This document shows positions 13,668 to 19,823 of a stretch of 23,258 nucleotides of DNA, in pieces. The stretch's first letter is position 1. Each line of letters begins with the position of its first letter. Below the pieces are notes generated by a model. The model worked only from the letters and a program-made list of their open reading frames with translations, was not told the origin of the DNA and ran no database searches. The stretch comes from a virus, in IMG/VR virus record IMGVR_UViG_3300020463_000143, positions 1-23,258 of that record; one strand, 5' to 3'. Position numbers and translations under genes: made by a program.

Positions 13668-13859
13668 TTAAAAATCTAGTACAAATTTTCCTTGCTTTTC
13701 ATCTTCATTTATACTAATTATGTTTAAATCTTCGTCAAAGTCAGCAAATTCTTCTTCAAGTGTGTCTTGTACTTCACGTTTATCTTTTGCTATCATTACC
13801 ACTGTTCGCTCAATTGTATGTTCTGAAGTCGAAAAGTTTACTATATATCTGTGTTTCAT
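13668..13859 (-). CDS. Small acidic hypothetical protein (63 aa)
   Basis: 63 aa from ATG 13859 (MKHRYIVNFS), chosen because GGGAG lies 8 nt upstream; the longer frame from 13895 overlaps the promoter -10. The layout is strand (HRYIVNFST), strand (ERTVVMIA), an acidic helix (KREVQDTLEEEFADFDED) and a final strand (KFVLDF), a compact beta-beta-alpha-beta design. No family recognised. With its own promoter and terminator it is an independently expressed early-type gene. Confidence 0.7.
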   Translation of the reverse strand: MKHRYIVNFSTSEHTIERTVVMIAKDKREVQDTLEEEFADFDEDLNIISINEDEKQGKFVLDF

Positions 13860-13886
13860 AATCAGTACTCCCTTAATATACTGTTT

Positions 13887-13915
13887 ATTATACACAATTT
13901 ATGTAATTAAGTCAA
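13887..13915 (-). promoter_or_regulatory. Sigma70-type promoter
   Basis: Minus strand TTGACT (13915-13910), exactly 17-nt spacer, TATAAT (13892-13887). The -35 overlaps the stop codon of the FkbM methyltransferase gene. It would drive the 63-aa gene at 13859. Confidence 0.8.
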
Positions 13916-14757
13916 GTACTTTTTTTAATCCTATTAAATACCCTTTGAAACATTTTTGTATGATTATCGTCAAAACCTTCGACAGGTTCGAGTATTTTGT
14001 CAATTTCAACTATTGGTGCTTTTTCTTGCGGACATGCTAGTACATTTACTACACCACTATTGGCAAATATGTTAACTGGATTTCCAAAATAGTTATATGG
14101 ATTGTAATTACGAACTGGTAACCACCACAGTAAATAATTTTTAGGATTAAGTTGTTCCCATACTTTTTCAATATGTGGCTGGCTATTATTTACTTCTATT
14201 AACATGCTTGGTCTATGCTTTGTTATTGTTTTTTCAGCACCTGCTAAAACTTGTGGCTCAAAACCTTCCACATCAATTTTAATAAAATCAACTCTATCAA
14301 AAGGCAGTTTATCAATAGGTACTGTAGGTACTGCTTGATAGTTTGATTTTGGATGTCCTTCTATTAAACTACATTCTCCATAATTGCCTGGCTCCGTAGG
14401 ATCAAAAACACTTATAAAACTGTTGCCTAGTCTATTACTCACTGCATTTGAATATACTTGTACATTTTTACATCTATTTTGTTTAAGGTTACGGTGTAAC
14501 AGTTGTCGATTAAATTCAACTGGTTCAAAACTATGTACTTTGCCTGTGAATGCATGTTTACTAAACCATACAGTGTGTAATCCTAAGTTGGCTCCAACAT
14601 CAAGTACAATATAGTTTGGTTGCATTAATAAATCCATAATAAGGAATTCATTTTCGCAGTATTCACCGTATATATCTAAACTTTTTCCTATGAACATATC
14701 ATTTGTAGAAAAACTAAAAATTCCGTGCTTACATCTTTTTGTTAAAATTTTACTCAT
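13912..14757 (-). CDS. FkbM-family SAM-dependent methyltransferase
   Basis: 281 aa. The FkbM layout is clear: IVLDVGANLGLHTVWFS at about 50-66 (SAM motif I), GKVHSFEPVEFN at 72-83, NAVSNRLG, and VDFIKIDVEGFEPQVLAGA in the second half, where FkbM proteins keep IDVEG-E--VL-GA. These enzymes O-methylate sugars or other small metabolites. Start ATG 14757 overlaps the nucleotidyltransferase stop by 8 nt; the frame opens further upstream (14793), but that part overlaps and lacks similarity. With its two upstream neighbours it forms a glycan/metabolite modification unit. The acceptor is unknown. Confidence 0.88.
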   Translation of the reverse strand: MSKILTKRCKHGIFSFSTNDMFIGKSLDIYGEYCENEFLIMDLLMQPNYIVLDVGANLGLHTVWFSKHAFTGKVHSFEPVEFNRQLLHRNLKQNRCKNVQVYSNAVSNRLGNSFISVFDPTEPGNYGECSLIEGHPKSNYQAVPTVPIDKLPFDRVDFIKIDVEGFEPQVLAGAEKTITKHRPSMLIEVNNSQPHIEKVWEQLNPKNYLLWWLPVRNYNPYNYFGNPVNIFANSGVVNVLACPQEKAPIVEIDKILEPVEGFDDNHTKMFQRVFNRIKKST

Positions 14758-15508
14758 GACGTTCAATATCTGCTTCATTACATATGTCACCAATTTGTAC
14801 TTCTATAACTTTACAACTTTCTGAAGTTATGTTACATGGCTGGTGCCATTGCATTTTATCTATTGTATGAGGTGTGCAATGTGCATCCAACTGTATTCTC
14901 CATTTTGGATTCTTAATCATGCAAGATCCTTGTACTACATTCCATCTCTCAGCTCGATGCTTATGACGTTGCATACTTAACTTTCCTCCAGGATATATTT
15001 CTAGTTCTTTAACTTTATACCCAGCACCTTGATCAATTACTCTATACCAACCCCACGGTCTTTCAATAATTTCACCAGGCCATTTTGCAAGTATCCAACT
15101 ACTACTGTTCTTTTTTTCGCTACCACCAACCCCAAACACAAATTCTACTTGTGGGTGTCCTCCGTAAACTTTTAATTCTGGTATATCTTCAGCAGTACGA
15201 TCACCTCCATTTGCAAAAATAATTTTTTTGTCGTGTGCTGACGTACACATTAATTTAAAAATTGCACCACAACTACTTCCGTCAGAGTCATCAAAAGATA
15301 CAGTTCCATCAACCATTTGCAGGTTTTGAATAATTTGAATCCTTTCTTCAAATGGTAGAAATGGTTTACCTTTTTTACGAATAAGCCAGTCGTCAGAATT
15401 TATTCCAACAATTAACTCGTCGCCAAGTTTTTTTGCTGAATTAAAATATTCAATGTGTCCAGAATGTAAGGGATCAAACCCGCCTGTAACTAAAACTATT
15501 TTTGTCAT
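14750..15508 (-). CDS. Nucleotidyltransferase-cupin fusion (cytidylyltransferase + type II mannose-6-P isomerase-like)
   Basis: 252 aa with two domains. Residues 1-140 are an RfaE/TagD-type cytidylyl- or adenylyltransferase: TGGFDPLHSGHIEYF with the HxGH site at 15-18, LIVGINSDDWLIRKKG, and PFEERIQIIQNL; the usual C-terminal ISSTxxR-type motif is replaced by KKNSSSWILAKW. Residues 149-252 are a cupin like the C-terminal domain of type II mannose-6-phosphate isomerase: RPWGWYRVID, GYKVKELEIYPGGKLSMQRHKHRAE with His182, His184 and Glu187 as metal ligands, WNVVQG, and VIEVQIGDICNEADIER. The fusion suggests activation of a sugar or polyol phosphate plus isomerisation or epimerisation of the same substrate. 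It overlaps the FkbM gene. Substrate unknown. Confidence 0.85.
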   Translation of the reverse strand: MTKIVLVTGGFDPLHSGHIEYFNSAKKLGDELIVGINSDDWLIRKKGKPFLPFEERIQIIQNLQMVDGTVSFDDSDGSSCGAIFKLMCTSAHDKKIIFANGGDRTAEDIPELKVYGGHPQVEFVFGVGGSEKKNSSSWILAKWPGEIIERPWGWYRVIDQGAGYKVKELEIYPGGKLSMQRHKHRAERWNVVQGSCMIKNPKWRIQLDAHCTPHTIDKMQWHQPCNITSESCKVIEVQIGDICNEADIERHE

Positions 15509-15558
15509 ATCAATAGTATTTAACTAAAGCCGAGCTATAATTTGTGAAAGGTGATTTG

Positions 15559-16314
15559 TTAAAAAGTACTATAGTCTAATGATTGGTAATCTAGCCATCT
15601 TAGCAATAAACCTTTGTTTGTAAGATAATTGTACTTTTGAAGTTGTTCTTGGCACGAGTCGGGTAATAAATCATTATACTCTGCTAGTGGGCAATCGCCA
15701 TGATTGTATACTTCGTCTGTGTCTTTATAAACTATTGCACTAATAATATTAGTGCCTGGTTGTTTTGTAAAAAATCCATCATTACAATTAAATCCACTTA
15801 GCACTAGCATATAAATTAAATGTATCATAGTAATACTATGTGGTGCTTCTTGGTATATCCTATAATCAGGATCTCCATAAAACATATTCGAAGTTGTAGG
15901 AAAACTTAATGCTAACATACCACCGTCAGCACAAAATTCATTCATCTTATGTAAAAACTTTAGTGGATCTTGTGCAGTATGTAAAGTGTTATGTGTCCAT
16001 ACCACATCAAACTGTTTTTTAAAAGTAACTGTGTTCCAATCTTCAAATTGAAACTTTAAGTTATCTGGTATCTTATATTCTTTATTAATATTATCCTGTA
16101 TGTCTAAACCTGTCACTTGGATATTTAAAAGTTGTGGACTTTCTTCTGCTCCATCTGTAGCCGTTGCCCACCACAAAGCATCATGACCTGTTCCGCAACC
16201 AACATCAAGTACTGTACTAATACTTTCCATAAATTCGCCAAAAGTACTTAATCCCCATAGCATATTTAAACTATGCGAACGGCTTGCACTATCGTTGTTC
16301 TGTAAAAAATCCAT
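15559..16314 (-). CDS. Class I SAM-dependent methyltransferase
   Basis: 251 aa. SAM motif I TVLDVGCGTGHDALWWA at about 34-50; VTGLDIQDN (motif II acidic residue); LKFQFEDWNTVTF; FDVVWTHNTLHTAQDPLKFLHKM (motif IV) and GGMLALSFPTTSN (motif V). This is the Methyltransf_11/23 arrangement. The acceptor is not evident; a C-terminal helical section replaces known substrate lids. It is the first of three genes (with the nucleotidyltransferase-cupin and FkbM) that look like an envelope-sugar or small-molecule modification set. Start ATG 16314 overlaps the upstream helical gene by 26 nt. Confidence 0.87.
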   Translation of the reverse strand: MDFLQNNDSASRSHSLNMLWGLSTFGEFMESISTVLDVGCGTGHDALWWATATDGAEESPQLLNIQVTGLDIQDNINKEYKIPDNLKFQFEDWNTVTFKKQFDVVWTHNTLHTAQDPLKFLHKMNEFCADGGMLALSFPTTSNMFYGDPDYRIYQEAPHSITMIHLIYMLVLSGFNCNDGFFTKQPGTNIISAIVYKDTDEVYNHGDCPLAEYNDLLPDSCQEQLQKYNYLTNKGLLLRWLDYQSLDYSTF

Positions 16315-16576
16315 TATTTAACATTCCTTGAAGAAATGACATGTGTACTCCTTCTAATTTTAATGTTGCATTATTTAACTTGTCGTAAAGTTGTTCTTGA
16401 TTAATTTGCATGTAATTTTGTTGCAGATCTTGAAAGAGCTGATCTACTATAAATTTTTGTTTTTTAATTTTTGAGCAACTGGTAAATCTATCAATATGTG
16501 TGTTAAAATCACTGTTGAATTTATTATATTCGTTTATTAAATTAATCGTTTGTTTTTGTAATTTAGAGTGTAACAT
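16289..16576 (-). CDS. Helical hypothetical protein (95 aa)
   Basis: 95 aa from ATG 16576 (MLHSKLQKQTIN); the longer frame to 16606 would overlap the UvsY-like gene more deeply. Composition is almost entirely helix-formers with heptad-like Leu/Ile spacing (TINLINEYNKFNSDFN, FIVDQLFQDLQQNYMQINQEQLYDKLNNATLKLEGVHMSFLQG), so a coiled coil or helical bundle is likely. No family recognised. It overlaps genes on both sides (14 and 26 nt), consistent with a tightly coupled operon running from uvsX. Confidence 0.65.
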   Translation of the reverse strand: MLHSKLQKQTINLINEYNKFNSDFNTHIDRFTSCSKIKKQKFIVDQLFQDLQQNYMQINQEQLYDKLNNATLKLEGVHMSFLQGMLNNGFFTEQR

Positions 16577-17018
16577 CTTCCATACCAGCAGTTCTAAGAC
16601 GTACAATATGTCCTAGTTGCCATTGTTTTGCTTCTAGTCCTTTCATTATACCCAAATATCGATTACGAAGCAATGCAACTTCATTTACTAAAGTTTCAAA
16701 GTCAATCACTTCATCTTCTCCGTCAACGTACTTTTCTGCATCACGGCTTGACAATGCACGAGCATAACCTTCCAAATACTTTTGAAAGTGTTTACGTCTT
16801 ATTTTTCTTAACTGAAAATTTAAGTAATTAAGCACCGCCTCAATCTCTTGTAATTGATTAAAGCGATGCTCAGTAATACCAGGAAGGTCTCTAAGATTCC
16901 GTTCAACGTTTCCATTGATACTAGACTCTTTTTTTGCTTCAGCCACTTCTCGTTCGTAATGTTCAACAAATGGTGGAAGATTTGCAAGATCATTAGTTAC
17001 CCTTCCATACCAACTCAT
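16563..17018 (-). CDS. Putative UvsY-like recombination mediator
   Basis: 151 aa, charged and helical. The central segment (LQEIEAVLNYLNFQLRKIRRKHFQKYLEGYARALSSRDAEKYVDGE, about 56-101) and the C-terminal segment (LLRNRYLGIMKGLEAKQWQLGHIVRLRTAGMED, about 116-148) recall T4 UvsY. UvsY has a basic helical core and a C-terminal helix ending near 'I+.I.......G', and helps load UvsX onto gp32-coated ssDNA. The genome position after gp32 and uvsX supports this, but sequence similarity is weak and the length is slightly above that of T4 UvsY. Start ATG 17018 abuts the 79-aa gene's stop codon. Alternative: an unrelated conserved phage protein. Confidence 0.6.
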   Translation of the reverse strand: MSWYGRVTNDLANLPPFVEHYEREVAEAKKESSINGNVERNLRDLPGITEHRFNQLQEIEAVLNYLNFQLRKIRRKHFQKYLEGYARALSSRDAEKYVDGEDEVIDFETLVNEVALLRNRYLGIMKGLEAKQWQLGHIVRLRTAGMEDVTL

Positions 17019-17258
17019 TTAGTCATCCCATCCATAATTGTCTTCATCTTCGTCAACATCATAGTCTTCGGACTCGCCGAGTTGTTCATTTACTGCTTCT
17101 AACATATACTTGTCACAGTCTCGAAGTGCATATAGTAAACTTTCTTCAGCACCTCCATCAACAAGTATACTAACTACGTGATCAGCGGCAGGTTGTCTAT
17201 CCTTAGCAGGAACATATTCTTTTACTATGTTCCAAAAATCAGCAAACATATCATCCAT
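17019..17258 (-). CDS. Small acidic protein next to uvsX (79 aa)
   Basis: 79 aa: a helical N-terminal part (FADFWNIVKEYVPAKDRQPAADHVVSILVDGG, ESLLYALRDCDKYMLEAV) and a C-terminal tail almost entirely Asp/Glu (ESEDYDVDEDEDNYGWDD). No family recognised. The acidic tail is reminiscent of the gp32 acidic tail used for protein contacts or of DNA mimics. It starts 2 nt after the uvsX stop and ends directly against the UvsY-like gene, so it probably belongs to the recombination operon. Function unknown. Confidence 0.75.
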   Translation of the reverse strand: MDDMFADFWNIVKEYVPAKDRQPAADHVVSILVDGGAEESLLYALRDCDKYMLEAVNEQLGESEDYDVDEDEDNYGWDD

Positions 17259-17260
17259 GT

Positions 17261-18325
17261 TTATTCCTCTGGTTGTGTTTCTTCTATTGTATCATCTGTA
17301 GTTATCTCAGTTCCTGCAAGTGCAATATCTTCCATTACCGAATCAAGTTTTTCACCTACCCAGTTTTTACGAAATTCAATAATTACTTCACCTGTACGTT
17401 TACTAGTATATTCAAGTCTATTTCCAGTTTTCTTTAGTAAGCCGGCTTTTTCAAAAATATCAACAAGTCCACTGTAAGGATTCATTCCTGTTTCGTATGG
17501 AATTTCAACTTGTACACCTTCGAATGGTTTAGCATAACGTGTTTTCATTACTTTACAAGCGGCACGGATTCCATGTACTTGTGATGTTTTTACACCGTCT
17601 GCATCGGTTTTAAGTTTGAGTTTTTTCATAGCAACAACAATACTACTTGCATAGATAAAACCTTGTCCGCCTGATATCTTATCATCTGGATCAAACATAT
17701 CTTGTGACTGATATGTGTGGTTGGTTGCTACTAATCCTACATTATAACTACCAAACATGTTAACACAATTTGTTACTAGTGCTTTAAGTGCCTTAGCCTT
17801 ACGACCCATATCACCTTTCATATCACCACCTTCAAACTGATTAAGCTCTGTTGGCGTCATCATCATACCTAAACTATCAATTACAAATAATACCTTAGGA
17901 CGTTCTTCGTCTGGCATTGCTTTGTAGTCTTTCATAAAAGTACTAACCGTTTTTGCTACATCATCTAACATTGCCATGTTAAGTTTCAGAAGTTTTTCTT
18001 CACTTGTGTCAACATTTAATGCTTGTAGCCATCCTTCATCAAGTGCATTTTCACTGTCAATTAGTACTACAAAAATACCTTGATCTTGTGCGGCTTTAAT
18101 AATATTACCACTGGCAATATAACTTTTACCAGCACCTGATTCACCAGCAAATACTGTAACTTTACCTAAAGGAATGCCTTTATGAAAATCACCACTTACT
18201 AGATAATTAAGTGCATAGTTGCCTGTGCTGATCCAATCTGTTGGATCGTTGAATCCTATTGACAATCCGTCAATACTTTTTGTTATATCTTTTCTAAATT
18301 TACTTATGTCAAATGGTCTTGCCAT
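17261..18325 (-). CDS. uvsX: UvsX RecA-like recombinase
   Basis: 354 aa. Forms filaments on ssDNA and drives strand exchange in recombination-dependent replication. Seen: an N-terminal ~55 residues ending STGNYALNYLVSGDF-KGIPLGKV, Walker A GESGAGKS at about 61-68, VLIDSENALDEGW, Walker B VLFVIDSLGMMMT, LVATNHTYQSQDMFDPDDKISGGQGFIYASS (L2-type region), and a C-terminal KKTGNRLEYTSK segment. The tail is acidic. ATG 18325 (MARPFD) is chosen because GGAG lies 7-8 nt upstream; the TTG at 18337 has none. It follows gp32 and precedes the UvsY-like gene, the expected order of functions. Confidence 0.93.
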   Translation of the reverse strand: MARPFDISKFRKDITKSIDGLSIGFNDPTDWISTGNYALNYLVSGDFHKGIPLGKVTVFAGESGAGKSYIASGNIIKAAQDQGIFVVLIDSENALDEGWLQALNVDTSEEKLLKLNMAMLDDVAKTVSTFMKDYKAMPDEERPKVLFVIDSLGMMMTPTELNQFEGGDMKGDMGRKAKALKALVTNCVNMFGSYNVGLVATNHTYQSQDMFDPDDKISGGQGFIYASSIVVAMKKLKLKTDADGVKTSQVHGIRAACKVMKTRYAKPFEGVQVEIPYETGMNPYSGLVDIFEKAGLLKKTGNRLEYTSKRTGEVIIEFRKNWVGEKLDSVMEDIALAGTEITTDDTIEETQPEE

Positions 18326-18343
18326 GTGTTTCTCCAATCAATG

Positions 18344-18375
18344 AAAAGTAGGGGAAGCCACTAAACTCCCCCTAC
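18344..18375 (-). terminator. Hairpin between gp32 and uvsX (weak terminator)
   Basis: Minus strand GTAGGGG, a 14-nt loop region, CCCCTAC, then TTTT. It starts 9 nt after the gp32 stop and 50 nt before the uvsX ATG. The short T run predicts partial readthrough, which would make more gp32 than UvsX from one promoter, or it may stabilise the gp32 message 3' end. Confidence 0.6.
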
Positions 18376-18383
18376 AGTCTAGT

Positions 18384-19385
18384 TTAGTTGCTTTGACGTG
18401 AGCGAATCATTGCAAGAATATCTTCGGCACGTTGGCCTGTTCCTGCAGGTTTTTCAACTGCTATCGGGGCAGGTTTTTCAACTGCTACCGGGGCAGGTGT
18501 TGCTCCCATTTCCTCAGGCGTTGCAACAGGTGCAGGAGACGACTCTTCAACTGTTGGTTTTGCTTGTGGAGTTGGAGCAGATCCACTCGGTGCTGATACG
18601 CCTGCTGGACGATAGTAATTACTATACTTTGCAGGATCGTACGGCTTGCCGTCAACACTATCTTCAAACATTTTTTTAATGATTGAAAGTTCTGTTTCGG
18701 AAGGTTTCTTTGGCAAGAAGTCGTTTAGATCAAACAAGCCATTCTTATCAACTGCCGCTTGTTCATCTTCAGTAAGTGCAGATTCTTTTCGAGCCCAATT
18801 ACTTGTACTATAGTCTGCATAACCACCTTTTGAAGTTTTGACTACACGGAAGTCTAGTCCTTGGTTATAATCAGTTGGTAGTTCTTCCATATCTGGATCC
18901 ATTAAACTTGCTTTAATAATATTAAAGAGTTGTGGTCCCATAATGAACCTACGAACCGGATTTGCTGGTGACTCTTCATCAAGTGGATTATCACGAACAA
19001 AGCCCTGGAACAAGTAAGACTTTTTCTTCCAGTACTTACGACCCATATCTTCAAGACTTGAGTCTTTAAACCATGGACGTACTTCAGCAAGGATTGGGCA
19101 AGAACCAGTTGGCTCCCACATTTCCATGCATGGTACCTGTACCATTACTGTCTTTGAATCTGATTGGTCTGCAATACCCTGGAATGGCAAACGAATCATT
19201 GCTCGTTCTACCCAAAAGAATGTATTGTTAGAATTTGCATCTGGAAGGAAACGAATTGTAGATGTTTCGCCTTCTTGAATATTCCAGTGCGGGTATATGG
19301 CGTTATCTCCGCCATTTGAGTTGTTGCCAGATCTGGCTGTTTCTTGTGCTTGTAATTTTGCACGAATTTCTGCTAATGATGCCAT
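18384..19385 (-). CDS. 32: Single-stranded DNA-binding protein, gp32 type
   Basis: 333 aa. Coats ssDNA at forks and interacts with helicase, primase, UvsX and UvsY. N-terminal MASLAEIRAKLQAQE is the basic/LAST-type cooperativity region; the core has YPHWNIQEGETSTIRFLPD, WEPTGSCPI, YLFQGFVRDNP, RRFIMGPQLFNII and FRVVKTSKGGYADYSTSNWARKES, all typical of marine gp32. Only two Cys (86 and 96) remain where T4 gp32 uses His-Cys-Cys-Cys for zinc, so the zinc site looks reduced. The C-terminus is a Pro/Ala-rich linker with a 24-bp direct repeat, ending in an amphipathic helix (AEDILAMIRSRQ), not the T4 acidic tail. AAGG precedes ATG 19385; it has a consensus promoter upstream. Confidence 0.92.
   Translation of the reverse strand: MASLAEIRAKLQAQETARSGNNSNGGDNAIYPHWNIQEGETSTIRFLPDANSNNTFFWVERAMIRLPFQGIADQSDSKTVMVQVPCMEMWEPTGSCPILAEVRPWFKDSSLEDMGRKYWKKKSYLFQGFVRDNPLDEESPANPVRRFIMGPQLFNIIKASLMDPDMEELPTDYNQGLDFRVVKTSKGGYADYSTSNWARKESALTEDEQAAVDKNGLFDLNDFLPKKPSETELSIIKKMFEDSVDGKPYDPAKYSNYYRPAGVSAPSGSAPTPQAKPTVEESSPAPVATPEEMGATPAPVAVEKPAPIAVEKPAGTGQRAEDILAMIRSRQSN
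18447..18494 (-). repeat. 24-bp tandem repeat in the gp32 linker
   Basis: Two adjacent 24-bp copies (18447-18470 and 18471-18494) differing by one base; both begin AGGTTTTTCAACTGCTA on the plus strand. They encode the protein repeat (V/I)AVEKPAP in the Pro/Ala-rich linker. In-frame unit length means copy-number change would only lengthen the linker. Confidence 0.9.
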
Positions 19386-19446
19386 TTTAGTTGCCTTTCG
19401 TTATTAGCCTAGGTTAAGTTGTTTTATATGCCTTGATAGCATTTGT

Positions 19447-19465
19447 GTACACCTTCCTGATGTAC
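19447..19465 (-). promoter_or_regulatory. Possible leader hairpin of the gp32 message
   Basis: Minus strand GTACA-9 nt loop-TGTAC forms a small hairpin right at the expected transcript 5' end; its loop TCAGGAAGG is purine-rich. T4 gp32 represses its own translation by binding a structured leader, so an RNA element is expected here. The 5-bp stem is short, so this is tentative. Confidence 0.3.
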
Positions 19466-19473
19466 TGCTAACT

Positions 19474-19502
19474 ATTATATTTATCAAACTGGCGTTTGTC
19501 AA
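19474..19502 (-). promoter_or_regulatory. Consensus sigma70 promoter for gp32
   Basis: Minus strand TTGACA (19502-19497), exactly 17 nt, TATAAT (19479-19474): a perfect consensus. It would start a leader of about 80 nt before ATG 19385. The same stretch contains GATAAATA, overlapping the -10, one mismatch from the T4 late element, so the site could serve early and late transcription. Confidence 0.88.
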
Positions 19503-19581
19503 CCAGTTTTTTGAATATTTTTTAAGTGAGATACTTTTTGACATATAACTAATAATAACAAACTTAGATACAATGGTCAAG

Positions 19582-19610
19582 AAAAAACTGCTCAAAAGAG
19601 CAGTTTTTTT
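19582..19610. terminator. Bidirectional-looking intrinsic terminator
   Basis: A-tract, ACTGCTC, AAAA loop, GAGCAGT, T-tract: a perfect stem with a T run on either strand. It lies 16 nt after the stop of the 65-aa gene and separates the acidic-protein operon from the gp32 unit. Confidence 0.9.
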
Positions 19611-19625
19611 AATTATTTGTAATTT

Positions 19626-19823
19626 TTATTGTAATCCTGCTAATTTTAGCATTCTTTGCTTGAAGTCTTCTTCTTCTTTTACTGCAATATCTGCTACTCC
19701 GTCACCATCTATGTCAACCATTACCCAGTTATCCTGCATATGATTCATAGAGTCATATTTGCAATCAGTTGTTGGTTGTCCTAGCATATCATCGCAATGT
19801 TTGCATTTTAGTGAATACATCAT
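19626..19823 (-). CDS. Small Cys-rich protein with EF-hand-like loop and LAGL tail (65 aa)
   Basis: 65 aa, function unknown. The N-terminal CKHCDDML-x6-C could bind a metal with CxxC plus Cys21. Near residue 38, DIDGDGVAD matches the EF-hand/dockerin Ca2+ loop DxDxDGxxD. The protein ends EEDFKQRMLKLAGLQ, almost the same as the end of the upstream large protein (GDAFKQRMLELAGLT). Start ATG 19823 (ATGATG) overlaps the large gene stop by 4 nt, so the two are translated together. The shared tail suggests a common partner or targeting signal. Confidence 0.75.
   Translation of the reverse strand: MMYSLKCKHCDDMLGQPTTDCKYDSMNHMQDNWVMVDIDGDGVADIAVKEEEDFKQRMLKLAGLQ

Noticed and set aside
13912-14793. 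Longer start (14793) for the FkbM methyltransferase and similar upstream extensions at 4569, 13223, 13895, 16606 and 18337
   Set aside because: In each case the internal ATG fits family length or has the better ribosome site, and the extension overlaps the preceding gene or a promoter, or lacks family similarity.
18485-18667. Second minus-strand frame inside gp32
   Set aside because: Lies in another frame under the repetitive Pro/Ala linker of gp32; the Gln/Leu-rich product is a frame artefact.
19404-19595. 63-aa minus-strand frame between gp32 and the 65-aa gene
   Set aside because: It spans a perfect sigma70 promoter and half of a terminator stem, has no ribosome site, and its translation is low-complexity hydrophobic sequence.
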